Shown here piece by piece: positions 55,735 through 64,000 of a stretch of DNA of 64,000 nucleotides. The translations under genes were made by a program, and so were the position numbers. Where the stretch lies: contig NZ_CANLYL010000005.1 of NCBI RefSeq assembly GCF_947495275.1, forward strand, positions 186,001-250,000, written 5' to 3'. Each line of letters starts with the position of its first letter. Position 1 is the first letter of the stretch. Source of the DNA: an uncultured Roseobacter sp. (GTDB taxonomy: Bacteria; Pseudomonadota; Alphaproteobacteria; Rhodobacterales; Rhodobacteraceae). The notes under the pieces are model-generated. The model had not been told where the DNA came from. It ran no database searches and was given only the letters and a program-made list of their open reading frames with translations.

Positions 55735-56820
55735 ATGCGTTTAGCGATAACATTCTTTTTTCTTATCATAACGATACGAATGATCACGCCTGCGGCAGCT
55801 GAGGTGCAGATCACGCGCATGATCTCCGGACTGGATCAACCCTGGGGGATCGCTTTGCTGCCGGATGCATCGGTGCTGATCACTGAAAAAGAGGGCCGGC
55901 TGCTGCATGTGCGTGGTGGAAAGGTTCATGAAATCGGCGGTCTCCCCAAGGTCACAGACCGGGGCCAGGGGGGATTGCTGGACATCACTTTGCCGCGCGA
56001 TTTCGAGACCAGTCGCGAGGTTTTCCTCACCTACTCCAAGCCTCAACGTAGCGGGTCGGGGACAGCGCTTGCCATCGCGCGCTTGCCAGAAAACGCCAGC
56101 CAGCTGGTGGACTTACGCGATATTTTTGTCATGGCCCCGGGCTCTTCGGGCGGTCGGCATTTTGGCAGCCGGGTTGTCGAGGCAAATGATGGAACGTTGT
56201 ATCTGACCATTGGCGATCGCGGCAACCGTCCTGCCGCGCAGGATCGATCGGTTCACAACGGCTCCATCGTGCGGGTCAACAGAGATGGATCGGTGCCCTC
56301 GGACAATCCATTCGTCGGACAGCCCAGTGTTTTGCCGGAAATCTGGTCTTTCGGACACCGCAATCCGCAAGGGGCAGGCCTTGATGCGCAAGGTCGGCTC
56401 TGGACGTCGGAACATGGGGCAAGAGGAGGTGATGAAGTGAACTTCATCCGGAAAGGGGCCAATTTCGGATGGCCAGTCATCTCCTACGGGCGGCACTATT
56501 CGGGGGCGAAAATCGGTGAAGGGACGCGCAAGCCGGGTCTGGAGCAGCCCGCCCATTACTGGGATCCGTCAATCGCACCGTCCGGGCTGCTTGTCTATCA
56601 GGGCGCGATGTTTCCCGAGTGGCGTAGCGACATTTTCGTGGGGTCGCTCAAGTTCGACTACATTGCCAGATTAGAAGTCAACGGCACGCAGGCGGCGGAA
56701 GTGGCGCAGATCAAAACACAGGCAACGGACCGAGTGCGCGACGTGATTGAAGCCCCTGATGGCAGCATATGGTTTGTTTCTGTCGGAAACGGCGCGGTTT
56801 ATCGCATGTCCAGAGGCTAA
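55735..56820 (+). CDS. Exported PQQ-dependent sugar (aldose/sorbosone-type) dehydrogenase
   Basis: 361 residues with a signal peptide ending near ITPAAAE and a six-bladed propeller: ISGLDQPWGIALLPDASVLI, GGLPKVTDRGQGGLLDITL, SFGHRNPQGAGLDAQGRLW, ISYGRHYSGAKIGEGTRKPG, APDGSIWFVSVGNGAVYRMS. These are typical of the soluble aldose dehydrogenase (YliI/Asd) group, which oxidises sugars in the periplasm. The start at 55735 follows an AGGAGAGAGG site; an upstream in-frame ATG has none. It converges with the regulator gene four bases away. Confidence 0.87.
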   Translation: MRLAITFFFLIITIRMITPAAAEVQITRMISGLDQPWGIALLPDASVLITEKEGRLLHVRGGKVHEIGGLPKVTDRGQGGLLDITLPRDFETSREVFLTYSKPQRSGSGTALAIARLPENASQLVDLRDIFVMAPGSSGGRHFGSRVVEANDGTLYLTIGDRGNRPAAQDRSVHNGSIVRVNRDGSVPSDNPFVGQPSVLPEIWSFGHRNPQGAGLDAQGRLWTSEHGARGGDEVNFIRKGANFGWPVISYGRHYSGAKIGEGTRKPGLEQPAHYWDPSIAPSGLLVYQGAMFPEWRSDIFVGSLKFDYIARLEVNGTQAAEVAQIKTQATDRVRDVIEAPDGSIWFVSVGNGAVYRMSRG

Positions 56821-56823
56821 GGG

Positions 56824-57828
56824 TCAGATCGACAGGCGCGCGGCATGGCTGCCGCGTTCGCGATAGGGCGTCGTGTCATAATGCGAACGGTAGCATTTTG
56901 AAAAATGGCTGGGCGACGCGAACCCGCAGGCCAGTGCCACATTGATCACGCTCATATCGGTCTGCATCAACAGGTTGCGCGCCTTTTGCAGACGCAGCTC
57001 CATATAGTAGCGCTTGGGCGAGCGGTTGAGATAGCGCCGAAAGAGGCGCTCCAGCTGACGCGTGCTCATGCCCACATTCTTGGCCAGAATAGAGGGGCTT
57101 ATGGGTTCTTCGATGTTGCCTTCCATCATCTGGATGACCTTGCTGAGCTTGGGATGACGCACACCGATGCGCGTGGGCACGCTGAGACGCTGGGTATCCT
57201 GATCGGTGCGTATGGAGGCATAGATCAACTGATCCGCGACCATATTGGCAAGCTCTTCGCCTTGTTGGTCCGCAATCAGTTTCAGCATCAGGTCGATGGA
57301 GGATGTCCCGCCCGCAGTTGTCAGCCGATTGCCATCCACGACAAATACCGATTTCGTCAGATCCACTTCGGGAAATTCCTCCGCGAAGCTGTCCTGATTT
57401 TCCCAGTGAATGGTGGCGCGCTTGCCATCGAGCAATCCGGCCTTGGCCAATGTATGTGCCGCCGTGCAAAGCCCCCCCACCAGCAACCCCTTTCGGGCTT
57501 CACGACGTATCCAGCCCAGGACCTTCTTGGTGGTCGCGGCCTGAACATCAATGCCGCCGCAAATCATCACGGTGTCATCACGGTTCAAATCGACAAGATC
57601 GCTGTCGAGCTTGAACCCGCTGCCAGCCGAACAATGCACGATATCGCCGCCTTCGCCGACGATACGCCATTCGTAGAGGGTCTTGTTCGCCATGCGATTG
57701 GCAATTCTGAGGCTTTCAACGGCAGCCGAAAAACATAGCAGCGTAAAGTTATCGAGCAGCACGAAAACGAAGCGCTTGGGCTTATCTGCGGGCGGGTCAT
57801 TCCGCGTGGCTGATTGCATCTGGGACAT
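56824..57828 (-). CDS. GlxA-family transcriptional regulator (DJ-1/PfpI plus AraC)
   Basis: 334 residues. The N-terminal DJ-1/PfpI domain (RFVFVLLDNFTLLCFSAAVE; GGLCTAAHTLAKAGLLDGK, with a Cys in the usual nucleophile place) is followed by a C-terminal AraC double helix-turn-helix (ILAKNVGMSTRQLERLFRRY; INVALACGFASPSHFSKCYR). Members control glycine betaine, carnitine, arginine or other nitrogen-compound catabolism. No obvious target operon is adjacent; it converges with the sugar dehydrogenase. Confidence 0.9.
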   Translation of the reverse strand: MSQMQSATRNDPPADKPKRFVFVLLDNFTLLCFSAAVESLRIANRMANKTLYEWRIVGEGGDIVHCSAGSGFKLDSDLVDLNRDDTVMICGGIDVQAATTKKVLGWIRREARKGLLVGGLCTAAHTLAKAGLLDGKRATIHWENQDSFAEEFPEVDLTKSVFVVDGNRLTTAGGTSSIDLMLKLIADQQGEELANMVADQLIYASIRTDQDTQRLSVPTRIGVRHPKLSKVIQMMEGNIEEPISPSILAKNVGMSTRQLERLFRRYLNRSPKRYYMELRLQKARNLLMQTDMSVINVALACGFASPSHFSKCYRSHYDTTPYRERGSHAARLSI

Positions 57829-57965
57829 GGCCGACTCTTGATCTTATATTTCGATGCGCGACCGGTCAGGGCATGGCGCGAATAAAGTCACTTGGTCACG
57901 GTCGGAATGCGACGTCAAGAGGACGAATTTGTGATATGGTCTCTCCCCGCAGGCTTTTGTATAGA

Positions 57966-58001
57966 GAGCGCTGTGATGTGAGCGCTCGCAGGACTGCGAG
58001 C
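57966..58001 (+). promoter_or_regulatory. Overlapping leader hairpins before the DAHP synthase gene
   Basis: Two stem-loops compete: GAGCGCT/AGCGCTC (57966-57972 with 57981-57987) and GCTCGCA/TGCGAGC (57984-57990 with 57995-58001), sharing GCTC at 57984-57987. They lie 19 bp before the start codon. Mutually exclusive hairpins this close could control translation or transcription; no T-run follows. Confidence 0.4.
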
Positions 58002-58020
58002 CCAACCCGGAGTTGAAAAG

Positions 58021-59391
58021 ATGAGCGAATGGACAAAATCAAGCTGGCGCGCCAAACCGCGGATCCAGATGCCGGATTATCCGGATCAGGCCGCATTGGA
58101 AGCAGTTGAGGCCCAGCTTGCCCGTTTTCCGCTTCTGGTTTTTGCCGGGGAGGCCCGGCGTCTGAAAGAGCGTCTTGGCGCTGCTGGCCGGGGCGAGGCC
58201 TTTTTGCTGCAGGGCGGTGATTGCGCCGAGAGCTTTGACCAGTTCAGTTCCGACGCGATCCGCGACACGTTCAAAGTGATGTTGCAGATGGCGATTGTGC
58301 TGACCCATGGAGCCAAGGTGCCGGTGATCAAGGTTGGTCGCATGGCGGGTCAATTCGCCAAACCACGCTCCGCGCCAACCGAGACAGTGGATGGTGTTGA
58401 ACTGCCGAGCTACCGTGGCGACATCATCAACGAGCTGGATTTCACCGCGAAAGCCCGCATCCCTGATCCTGAAAAGATGCTGCGCGCCTATACGCAGGCC
58501 GCCGCGACGCTGAACCTGATCCGCGCATTTTCGACGGGTGGTTATGCCGATGTGCATCAGGTGCATGCCTGGACGCTTGGCTTTACCGAAAGCGAAAAGG
58601 TCGAACGCTACCGCGAGATCGCCAACCGCATTTCCGACACGCTGGATTTCATGTCGGCAGCGGGCGTCACGCCGGATACTGCGCATACCTTGCAGACGGT
58701 TGAATTCTACACCAGCCACGAATCGCTGTTGCTGGAGTACGAAGAAGCGCTGACCCGCGTGGACAGCACCACCGGCAAATGGCTGGCGGGATCGGGCCAC
58801 ATGATCTGGATCGGCGATCGCACACGTCAACCGGATGGCGCACATGTGGAATTCGCAAGTGGTGTTCAGAACCCGATTGGCCTGAAGGCAGGGCCGTCCA
58901 TGACGTCGGACGACCTCAAGGCGCTGATGGCGAAACTGAACCCGAACAACGAGGAAGGGCGTTTGACACTGATCGCGCGCTTCGGTGCGGGTTCAGTTGG
59001 AGAACACCTGCCACGCCTGATCAAGGCTGTGGGCGAAGAGGGGGCCAAGGTGACCTGGGTTTGTGATGCGATGCATGGCAATACGATCAAGTCATCAACC
59101 GGCTACAAAACCCGCCCATTTGATTCCGTGCTGCGTGAAGTGCGCGAATTCTTTGGTGTGCATGCCGCGGAAGGCACCGTGCCGGGCGGTGTGCATTTCG
59201 AGATGACCGGGCAAGACGTGACCGAATGCACCGGTGGTGTACGCGCCGTCAGCGATGAAGACCTGTCAGATCGCTATCACACAGCCTGCGACCCGCGTCT
59301 GAATGCAAGCCAGTCTCTGGAACTTGCTTTCCTCGTGGCGGATGAATTGTCAAACCGGCGCGGCACGCATCGCGATAAAGCGGCCGGTTGA
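58021..59391 (+). CDS. Class II 3-deoxy-7-phosphoheptulonate (DAHP) synthase
   Basis: 456 residues; condenses PEP and erythrose-4-phosphate, the first step of aromatic amino acid synthesis. Class II (plant-type) features: [33 protein letters not shown] (metal Cys), [39 protein letters not shown] and [20 protein letters not shown]. The start at 58021 follows GGAG. It is monocistronic, with competing leader hairpins and a strong terminator. Feedback control cannot be read from sequence. Confidence 0.96.
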   Translation: MSEWTKSSWRAKPRIQMPDYPDQAALEAVEAQLARFPLLVFAGEARRLKERLGAAGRGEAFLLQGGDCAESFDQFSSDAIRDTFKVMLQMAIVLTHGAKVPVIKVGRMAGQFAKPRSAPTETVDGVELPSYRGDIINELDFTAKARIPDPEKMLRAYTQAAATLNLIRAFSTGGYADVHQVHAWTLGFTESEKVERYREIANRISDTLDFMSAAGVTPDTAHTLQTVEFYTSHESLLLEYEEALTRVDSTTGKWLAGSGHMIWIGDRTRQPDGAHVEFASGVQNPIGLKAGPSMTSDDLKALMAKLNPNNEEGRLTLIARFGAGSVGEHLPRLIKAVGEEGAKVTWVCDAMHGNTIKSSTGYKTRPFDSVLREVREFFGVHAAEGTVPGGVHFEMTGQDVTECTGGVRAVSDEDLSDRYHTACDPRLNASQSLELAFLVADELSNRRGTHRDKAAG

Positions 59392-59408
59392 CCGTCAGGA
59401 TTGCAGGC

Positions 59409-59441
59409 AAAGCCCGTCTCCGCTGAGAGATGGGCTTTTTC
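59409..59441 (+). terminator. Intrinsic terminator of the DAHP synthase gene
   Basis: AAAGCCCGTCTC/GAGATGGGCTTT form a 12-bp stem with one G-U pair and a 6-nt loop, followed by TTTTTCTG. Confidence 0.88.
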
Positions 59442-59454
59442 TGTTTAGGCTTGC

Positions 59455-59488
59455 AAAAATAAACCGCCCGCACTTTCTGTGCGGACGG
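59455..59488 (-). terminator. Intrinsic terminator of the PAS_5 gene
   Basis: On the minus strand CCGTCCGCAC/GTGCGGGCGG (10-bp stem with one U-G pair, 5-nt loop) is followed by TTTATTTTT. It lies about 30 bp after the PAS_5 gene stop and back to back with the DAHP synthase terminator. Confidence 0.82.
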
Positions 59489-59519
59489 CTTTCCTGATCA
59501 AAGGAAATCGTTTTAAATT

Positions 59520-60245
59520 TTAGTCATCGGACTTTACAAGGCGCAGGTATGGCGCGTCCTTGCGCGGTGTCTCGCTCCGGAATGGCACCGATTGTTCGTT
59601 GAACCCGGCTTGCAGTTTTTGCGCCTCAGGCGAGAGCGTTGGTTTCTTGCCCGGCTCAACCGCGGGCTGAGACCGTTTGATGACCGGCGCTTCGGTGCCG
59701 CTTACGATCGGCCGAAGCGCCGATTGCGTGACATCAAAACGTCGCGGGCTCCGTCCCATTTCCCCCACAGACACCAGGGCGCCCAAAATACGGCTGACAT
59801 CCCCAAGGTCGCTCTTGAGCGGCATCAAAATCATCCGCGCGTCGAGAGGGGGAAGACCGGCACCTTTTGCGGAATGAAGCTGCAAAGAGCAGGTCGCTGG
59901 CGTTTCGAAAACCTCTTCAAGAATATCGCTTATCTGGCGACGTGATCCCGGCGTAATAAAGGACGTCAGTGGCATGCCGCGCACCTCCATCCCCATCAAA
60001 TCGCTCAGGTGGCTGCCAGCAATGCGCAGCCGGGCAATACCTGGTGCAATTCTTTCGACAATAAAAGAATACTCCAGCGCCTGTTCGATACCACGTGGAT
60101 CAATTTCCGCGCGATTTGGCATCAGACGGCTGCCGCGAAGCGCCTCCCAATAAGCTTCAACCTGAGCGAGAGGTGCAAATCCGGTATTAGAAATATGTTG
60201 CGTCATTGAAAGTACATTGTGCGTTTTTTGCCCACCGTTGTCCAT
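59520..60245 (-). CDS. PAS_5 (DUF1491-like, PF07310-type) PAS-domain protein
   Basis: 241 residues. The N-terminal 160 residues form a PAS-like domain of the type seen in small alphaproteobacterial regulators: AQVEAYWEALRGSRLMPNRA, IDPRGIEQALEYSFIVERIA, LRIAGSHLSDLMGMEVRGMP. The C-terminal 80 residues are basic and low complexity (SGTEAPVIKRSQPAVEPGKK). No kinase, DNA-binding or output domain is present, so it may sense a ligand or bind a partner. The start at 60245 has a GAGGG site; a start 13 codons later has none. My family number is from memory and should be checked. Confidence 0.75.
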   Translation of the reverse strand: MDNGGQKTHNVLSMTQHISNTGFAPLAQVEAYWEALRGSRLMPNRAEIDPRGIEQALEYSFIVERIAPGIARLRIAGSHLSDLMGMEVRGMPLTSFITPGSRRQISDILEEVFETPATCSLQLHSAKGAGLPPLDARMILMPLKSDLGDVSRILGALVSVGEMGRSPRRFDVTQSALRPIVSGTEAPVIKRSQPAVEPGKKPTLSPEAQKLQAGFNEQSVPFRSETPRKDAPYLRLVKSDD

Positions 60246-60510
60246 CGTCCGCCCTCTTTCCTCGCTGGAGCGCCAAAGCGCCCTTCAAATTCATTACTAA
60301 GACACTGATCGCCGTATTTCGATCCGGTGCCAACTGGTTACTGAAACTTTAATAGCAACAATTTTCTAAAAACGGTGGCATATCTTTACATTTGGTTAAT
60401 TGAACGGCGGTGAGATGTCATTCTGGCGGTTCACTGCCGAGGGGTTGCCCTGCCACAGGAAAACGCCATAAGGCTGGTGTCGAAATCTGCTCCAAGGGGA
60501 TGCGCAACCC

Positions 60511-61401
60511 ATGATCCGATCCATGACTGGTTTTGCCTCAGCCACTGGCGGTATCCCGCCACATTCCTGGGCTTGGGAGCTGCGCGCTGTCAACGGCAAG
60601 GGCCTGGATCTGCGACTGAGAGTTCCGGACTGGATCGATGGTTTGGAGGCGGGCTTGCGCCGCTTGTTGTCAGCGGCCGTCGCGCGCGGCAATGTCACCT
60701 TGTCATTGAGGTTGTCGCGGGACGAACAAGCAGGCCTGATGCAAATCAATGACGCCCAGCTCACGACCGTTCTGGACGCCATGGCCGTTATCGAGAACCG
60801 CGCCATGGAAGCTGGCGTCTCTCTTGCCCCATCGACATCGGCTGACATCGTCGCCTTGCGCGGCGTGTTGGAGCAGAGCACCAGCGAAGATGATGCTGAA
60901 CCATTGGCCCGGGCCCTGCTGGCCGAAGCTGAGGGGCTGATACAGAATTTTAATGCGATGCGCGACAGCGAGGGCGCCGCGTTGCAAGCGGTGCTGCAAA
61001 GTCAATTGGAAGAAGTGGCCCGTCTTACCAAAGAGGCCGCAACGCTTGCGGATGCGCGCGGCGCAACCATGGCAGAGACCTTGAAACGCAATTTGTCCAG
61101 AGTGCTGGAAAACACCGAAGGTGTCGATGCAGACCGGGTGGCGCAGGAGCTTGCCCTGATCGCGGTAAAGACGGATGTCACGGAAGAAATCGACAGGCTG
61201 AGCGCCCATGTCGATGCGGCACGAGACCTGATCGGGCAGGACGGGCCTGTGGGACGCAAGCTGGATTTCCTGATGCAGGAGTTCAACCGTGAAGCCAACA
61301 CCCTTTGCGCCAAGGCACAAAGCACCGAATTGACGCGGTGTGGTCTGGCATTGAAAGCTGTCATCGACCAGATGCGCGAACAGGTGCAAAATGTGGAGTA
61401 A
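60511..61401 (+). CDS. YicC-family endoribonuclease
   Basis: 296 residues: conserved IRSMTGFASA start, WELRAVNGKGLDLRLRVPDW, and C-terminal DUF1732 region AHVDAARDLIGQDGPVGRKL with DFLMQEFNREANTLCAKA. YicC proteins are RNases, shown in E. coli to affect small-RNA turnover. The position just before gmk (3-bp gap) is conserved across bacteria. Confidence 0.94.
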   Translation: MIRSMTGFASATGGIPPHSWAWELRAVNGKGLDLRLRVPDWIDGLEAGLRRLLSAAVARGNVTLSLRLSRDEQAGLMQINDAQLTTVLDAMAVIENRAMEAGVSLAPSTSADIVALRGVLEQSTSEDDAEPLARALLAEAEGLIQNFNAMRDSEGAALQAVLQSQLEEVARLTKEAATLADARGATMAETLKRNLSRVLENTEGVDADRVAQELALIAVKTDVTEEIDRLSAHVDAARDLIGQDGPVGRKLDFLMQEFNREANTLCAKAQSTELTRCGLALKAVIDQMREQVQNVE

Positions 61402-61404
61402 CTC

Positions 61405-62049
61405 ATGATCGCGACACGCAGGGGCCTCCTGATCATTCTCAGCTCGCCCTCGGGTGCTGGCAAATCGACGCTGGCCCGCCGGTTGCGCGATTGGGATCCG
61501 GAAATCGAGTTTTCAGTCTCTGCGACCACGCGCAAGCCACGCCCGGGTGAAGAAGACGGGCGCGAATATTATTTCGTCGACGAGGCGCGTTTCAAGTCGC
61601 AGGTCGCCAATGAGGGCATGCTGGAGCACGCGCATGTTTTCGGTAATTTCTATGGCTCGCCCCGCGCGCCGGTTCAGGCCGCGATTTCCGAAGGGCGTGA
61701 TGTGCTCTTTGACATTGACTGGCAGGGCGCGCAGCAAATTACCAATTCCGCGCTCGGCGCGCATACTTTATCTATTTTCCTGCTGCCGCCGTCGATCAAG
61801 GAATTGCGACACCGCCTGGAAAAACGCGGTCAGGACGATGCGGCCACCATCGCGCGGCGGATGGAGAAAAGCTGGGACGAGATCAGCCATTGGGGGGCTT
61901 ATGACTTTGTGTTGGTCAACGACGATCTCGATGCGACCGAAGCCCAGTTGAAAACCATCATCTCCGCAACCCGGCTACGCCGCAGCCAGATTCCTGGGCT
62001 GACGGACCATGTACGCCACCTGCAATCTGAGTTCGAGGATCTGCCATGA
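61405..62049 (+). CDS. gmk: Guanylate kinase
   Basis: 214 residues; phosphorylates GMP to GDP. P-loop [17 protein letters not shown] (a GXXGXGKS/T variant), GMP-binding residues in [20 protein letters not shown], and lid around [17 protein letters not shown]. Ribosome-binding site GTGGAG. Its stop overlaps the gamma carbonic anhydrase start by four bases. Confidence 0.97.
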   Translation: MIATRRGLLIILSSPSGAGKSTLARRLRDWDPEIEFSVSATTRKPRPGEEDGREYYFVDEARFKSQVANEGMLEHAHVFGNFYGSPRAPVQAAISEGRDVLFDIDWQGAQQITNSALGAHTLSIFLLPPSIKELRHRLEKRGQDDAATIARRMEKSWDEISHWGAYDFVLVNDDLDATEAQLKTIISATRLRRSQIPGLTDHVRHLQSEFEDLP

Positions 62050-62573
62050 CCATCTACGCCCTAGGCGCGCACACGCCGCAATTGCACGCAGACACATGGG
62101 TTGCCCCGGATGCCAATCTGATCGGCAAGGTGGTGCTGGAAGAAGGCGCGTCCGTGTGGTTCGGCACGACCATTCGTGCCGATCACGAGGAAATTCGTGT
62201 GGGCCGTGGATCAAATGTACAGGAAAACTGCGTCTTTCACATTGACGCAGGCTATCCGCTGACAATTGGGCAGGACTGCACCATCGGGCACAAAGTGATG
62301 CTGCACGGCTGCACGATTGGCAATAACAGCCTGATTGGCATGGGAGCCACTGTGCTGAACGGCGCAAAGATCGGAAATAACTGTCTGATTGGCGCGGGCG
62401 CGCTGATCACTGAAGGTAAGGACATTCCCGACGGCAGTCTGGTTATGGGTGTGCCGGGGCGGGTCGTTCGCGAATTGGATGCCGACGCCATTGCCGGGCT
62501 TGCGGCCTCTGCTGCGCATTACCGCGAGAACATGCGGCACTTTCGAAATGAACTGCGTTTGGTAAAGACTTAA
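62046..62573 (+). CDS. Gamma-carbonic-anhydrase-like hexapeptide protein
   Basis: 175 residues forming a left-handed beta helix ([40 protein letters not shown]). Three His in [12 protein letters not shown] and [14 protein letters not shown] are the expected metal ligands of the gamma-CA/YrdA group. Activity varies in this family, so carbonic anhydrase function is possible but unproven. Coupled to gmk and two bases from the next gene. Confidence 0.88.
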   Translation: MTIYALGAHTPQLHADTWVAPDANLIGKVVLEEGASVWFGTTIRADHEEIRVGRGSNVQENCVFHIDAGYPLTIGQDCTIGHKVMLHGCTIGNNSLIGMGATVLNGAKIGNNCLIGAGALITEGKDIPDGSLVMGVPGRVVRELDADAIAGLAASAAHYRENMRHFRNELRLVKT

Positions 62574-62574
62574 T

Positions 62575-63762
62575 ATGAAAAATGAAAAAGGCTCTTTGGT
62601 GCGCCCTGACGGGCTGCCGGAAAGCGCCAGCCGCCCGGTTGTCACCCCGCTCAGCGCCTCCGTGGTCTACGCCTCGGACACGCCCGATATGCTGGACCAG
62701 CAATATGAGGGCGCTTTGCACGGCTACACCTACGCGCGCGAAGGGCACCCAAATGCCGATGTCGTGGGCCTGCGGCTCGACCGGATGGAAAAGGCCCCGC
62801 ATCCCGGCGTTGTCACCGCTTCCGGCATGGCGGCTGTTTCCGCGGTGCTGCTGGGACTGACCAAATCCGGCGATCATGTCATTGGCGGCAACCAGCTATA
62901 CGGGCGCTCCCTGCGGATGATGAGTGAGGATTTGCCGCGGCTGGGCATTGCCACCTCAATGGTCGATCCCGGGGACATTGCCGCGATGCGTGCCGCTCTG
63001 CGCCCTGAAACCCGTCTTATCCTGATCGAGGCGGTCTCCAACCCCACCTTGCGGGTCGCCGATCTTGAAGGGCTCGCAGCGCTGGCGAAGGAAACCGGCG
63101 TGTTGCTGGTCGTTGACAATACCTTCACCACACCGCGCGCAATTAAACCTTTTGAGTGGGGTGCGGATATCGTGATCCATTCGATCACCAAACTTCTCGC
63201 CGGTCACTCGGACGTCATGTTGGGCTATGTCGCGGCACGCGACCTGGCGCTCAACGACAGATTGCGGGTGTTCACCGTCACAGCGGGTATGAACCCAAGC
63301 CCCTTCGACTGCTGGCTTGCGGAGCGGGGCCTGCTGTCCTTTGATCTGCGGTTTGATCGGGCGCAATCAACGGCATCAAAACTGGCCGATCATCTGGCCG
63401 GTTTGCCGGGCGTCAAACGGGTGATTTATCCCGGACGCAAGGATCACCCCGACCACGCGCTTGCTAATGCCCTGCTGGCCGGTCAATTCTGCAACATGGT
63501 GAGTTTTGAGCTTGATGGCGACAGATCAACGGCCAATGCTTTTACCCGTGCGGCTGACGGCCTGAGCTTCGCGCCCACATTGGGGGACGTGGGCACCACC
63601 ATCTCTCATCCGGCCTCCTCATCGCACCGCGCGCTGACAGCGGAAAAACGCGCCGAACTGGGCATGTCGGAAGGGTTTTTCCGCGTCTCTGTCGGGCTGG
63701 AGGCGCCCGACGTGCTCTGCCGCGTCTTCGAAGAGGCCATTGCCGCCGCTCTGGGAGCCTGA
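62575..63762 (+). CDS. Cys/Met-metabolism PLP enzyme (trans-sulfuration family)
   Basis: 395 residues of the cystathionine gamma-lyase/synthase fold. SASVVYASDTPDMLDQQYEG and YTYAREGHPNADVVGLRLDR near the N-terminus; PLP Lys in IVIHSITKLLAGHSDVMLGY; C-terminus has TLGDVGTTISHPASSSHRAL, typical of the family. Substrate choice (cystathionine, O-succinyl- or O-acetylhomoserine, methionine) is unclear; relatives are annotated as gamma-lyase or gamma-synthase. Cotranscribed with the carbonic anhydrase-like gene. Confidence 0.9.
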   Translation: MKNEKGSLVRPDGLPESASRPVVTPLSASVVYASDTPDMLDQQYEGALHGYTYAREGHPNADVVGLRLDRMEKAPHPGVVTASGMAAVSAVLLGLTKSGDHVIGGNQLYGRSLRMMSEDLPRLGIATSMVDPGDIAAMRAALRPETRLILIEAVSNPTLRVADLEGLAALAKETGVLLVVDNTFTTPRAIKPFEWGADIVIHSITKLLAGHSDVMLGYVAARDLALNDRLRVFTVTAGMNPSPFDCWLAERGLLSFDLRFDRAQSTASKLADHLAGLPGVKRVIYPGRKDHPDHALANALLAGQFCNMVSFELDGDRSTANAFTRAADGLSFAPTLGDVGTTISHPASSSHRALTAEKRAELGMSEGFFRVSVGLEAPDVLCRVFEEAIAAALGA

Positions 63763-63779
63763 CAGGAGATCGACCGGGC

Positions 63780-64000
63780 ATGAACCGCATTCTCGAAGAC
63801 CTCCTGATGGCGATGCCGCTGCCCGCGCTGGTCATCGATGAAGCGGAACGGATTGTGGCGGCCAACTCGGAAGCCTGCACCCTGATCGGGCAGGGTATTG
63901 TCGGGCGCAACTATGTGACCATGCTCCGACAGCCCGCGCTGCTTGACACGATTGAAACCGTCCTGCGTGACAACCGTCCTCGTGTCTCCCAATACCTGGC
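63780..64000 (+). CDS. PAS-domain sensor histidine kinase, PhoR-like (3' end outside window)
   Basis: The first 73 codons are visible and open to the right edge: MNRILEDLLMAMPLPALVID, then ERIVAANSEACTLIGQGIVG, RNYVTMLRQPALLDTIETVL. This is the PAS head of a PhoR-type phosphate-sensing kinase as seen in roseobacters, which often precedes pst genes. An AGGAG site lies about 13 bases upstream. Kinase domains are outside the window, so the call rests on the PAS head alone. Confidence 0.65.
   Translation, partial: MNRILEDLLMAMPLPALVIDEAERIVAANSEACTLIGQGIVGRNYVTMLRQPALLDTIETVLRDNRPRVSQYL

Noticed and set aside
57936..58016. A 26-codon frame before DAHP synthase as an attenuator leader peptide.
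   Set aside because: It has no Trp or Phe and only one Tyr codon, so it is not a plausible aromatic-sensing leader.
60338..60352. TTAC-N7-TTAA upstream of the PAS_5 gene as a second CtrA site.
   Set aside because: One half-site is mismatched and such near matches are expected by chance in AT-rich spacers.

Overview
This window is chromosomal DNA from a marine alphaproteobacterium of the Roseobacter group (Rhodobacteraceae). I infer this from the fairly GC-rich codon use, the gene families and the control elements. The families include CckA, an IscR without its usual cysteines, the long iscR-suf operon, a DmdB-like acyl-CoA ligase, an IalB-family protein, a class II DAHP synthase, GlxA-type and PAS_5 proteins, and a ferredoxin-ASKHA corrinoid-activator-like protein. 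The control elements are a GAAC-N7-GAAC LexA box, a TTAA-N7-TTAAC CtrA box and a TTAGAA-N3-TTCTAA Irr box. No insertion sequence, phage gene, CRISPR array or rRNA operon was seen. Most genes are housekeeping.

Layout. 1-11.4 kb: end of pgi, a hotdog thioesterase divergent from an acyl-CoA ligase, an outer-membrane-like protein, tRNA-Gly(CCC), a methyltransferase overlapping a ferredoxin-ASKHA protein, an agmatinase-type ureohydrolase, guaB and an RsmB-like rRNA methyltransferase. 11.4-21 kb: cckA behind a perfect CtrA box, a sulfotransferase, recA behind a LexA box, alaS and typA. 21-26 kb: SMR transporter with Lrp-type regulator, DUF6356 protein with a YafJ-type amidotransferase, icd, an HD phosphohydrolase and an alpha/beta hydrolase. 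26-34.3 kb: iron-sulfur assembly operon iscR, cysteine desulfurase, sufB, small protein, YbjQ, sufC, sufD, two Yip1-like membrane proteins, sufS, with an Irr box in front.

34.8-42 kb: the most unusual part. After tRNA-Arg(CCG) come a twitch/SPASM-like radical SAM enzyme and, divergent from it, a tight series: a single-pass membrane protein with a LytR_C-like C-terminus, a small exported protein, a GT-B glycosyltransferase, a 687-residue protein with two GT-B-like halves, and one or two small unknown proteins. I read it as a possible uncharacterised envelope glycoconjugate system. 42-48 kb: envelope genes, with a YcbK-like peptidase divergent from a YcbB-like L,D-transpeptidase, then an LpxD-like acyltransferase, a dedicated acyl carrier protein, a ketoacyl synthase and an IalB-family protein.

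The 421-bp gap at 47953-48374 carries two minus-strand intrinsic terminators that no gene explains. I read these as two tandem small RNAs, one showing a CCUCCC anti-Shine-Dalgarno loop. 48.4-64 kb: HerA/DUF853 ATPase, a complete Liv-type ABC transporter operon with a small exported protein inserted between livF and livH, a PQQ-type sugar dehydrogenase, a GlxA-type regulator, class II DAHP synthase with overlapping leader hairpins, a PAS_5 protein, and yicC-gmk-gamma carbonic anhydrase-PLP lyase leading to the start of a PhoR-like sensor kinase cut by the window edge.
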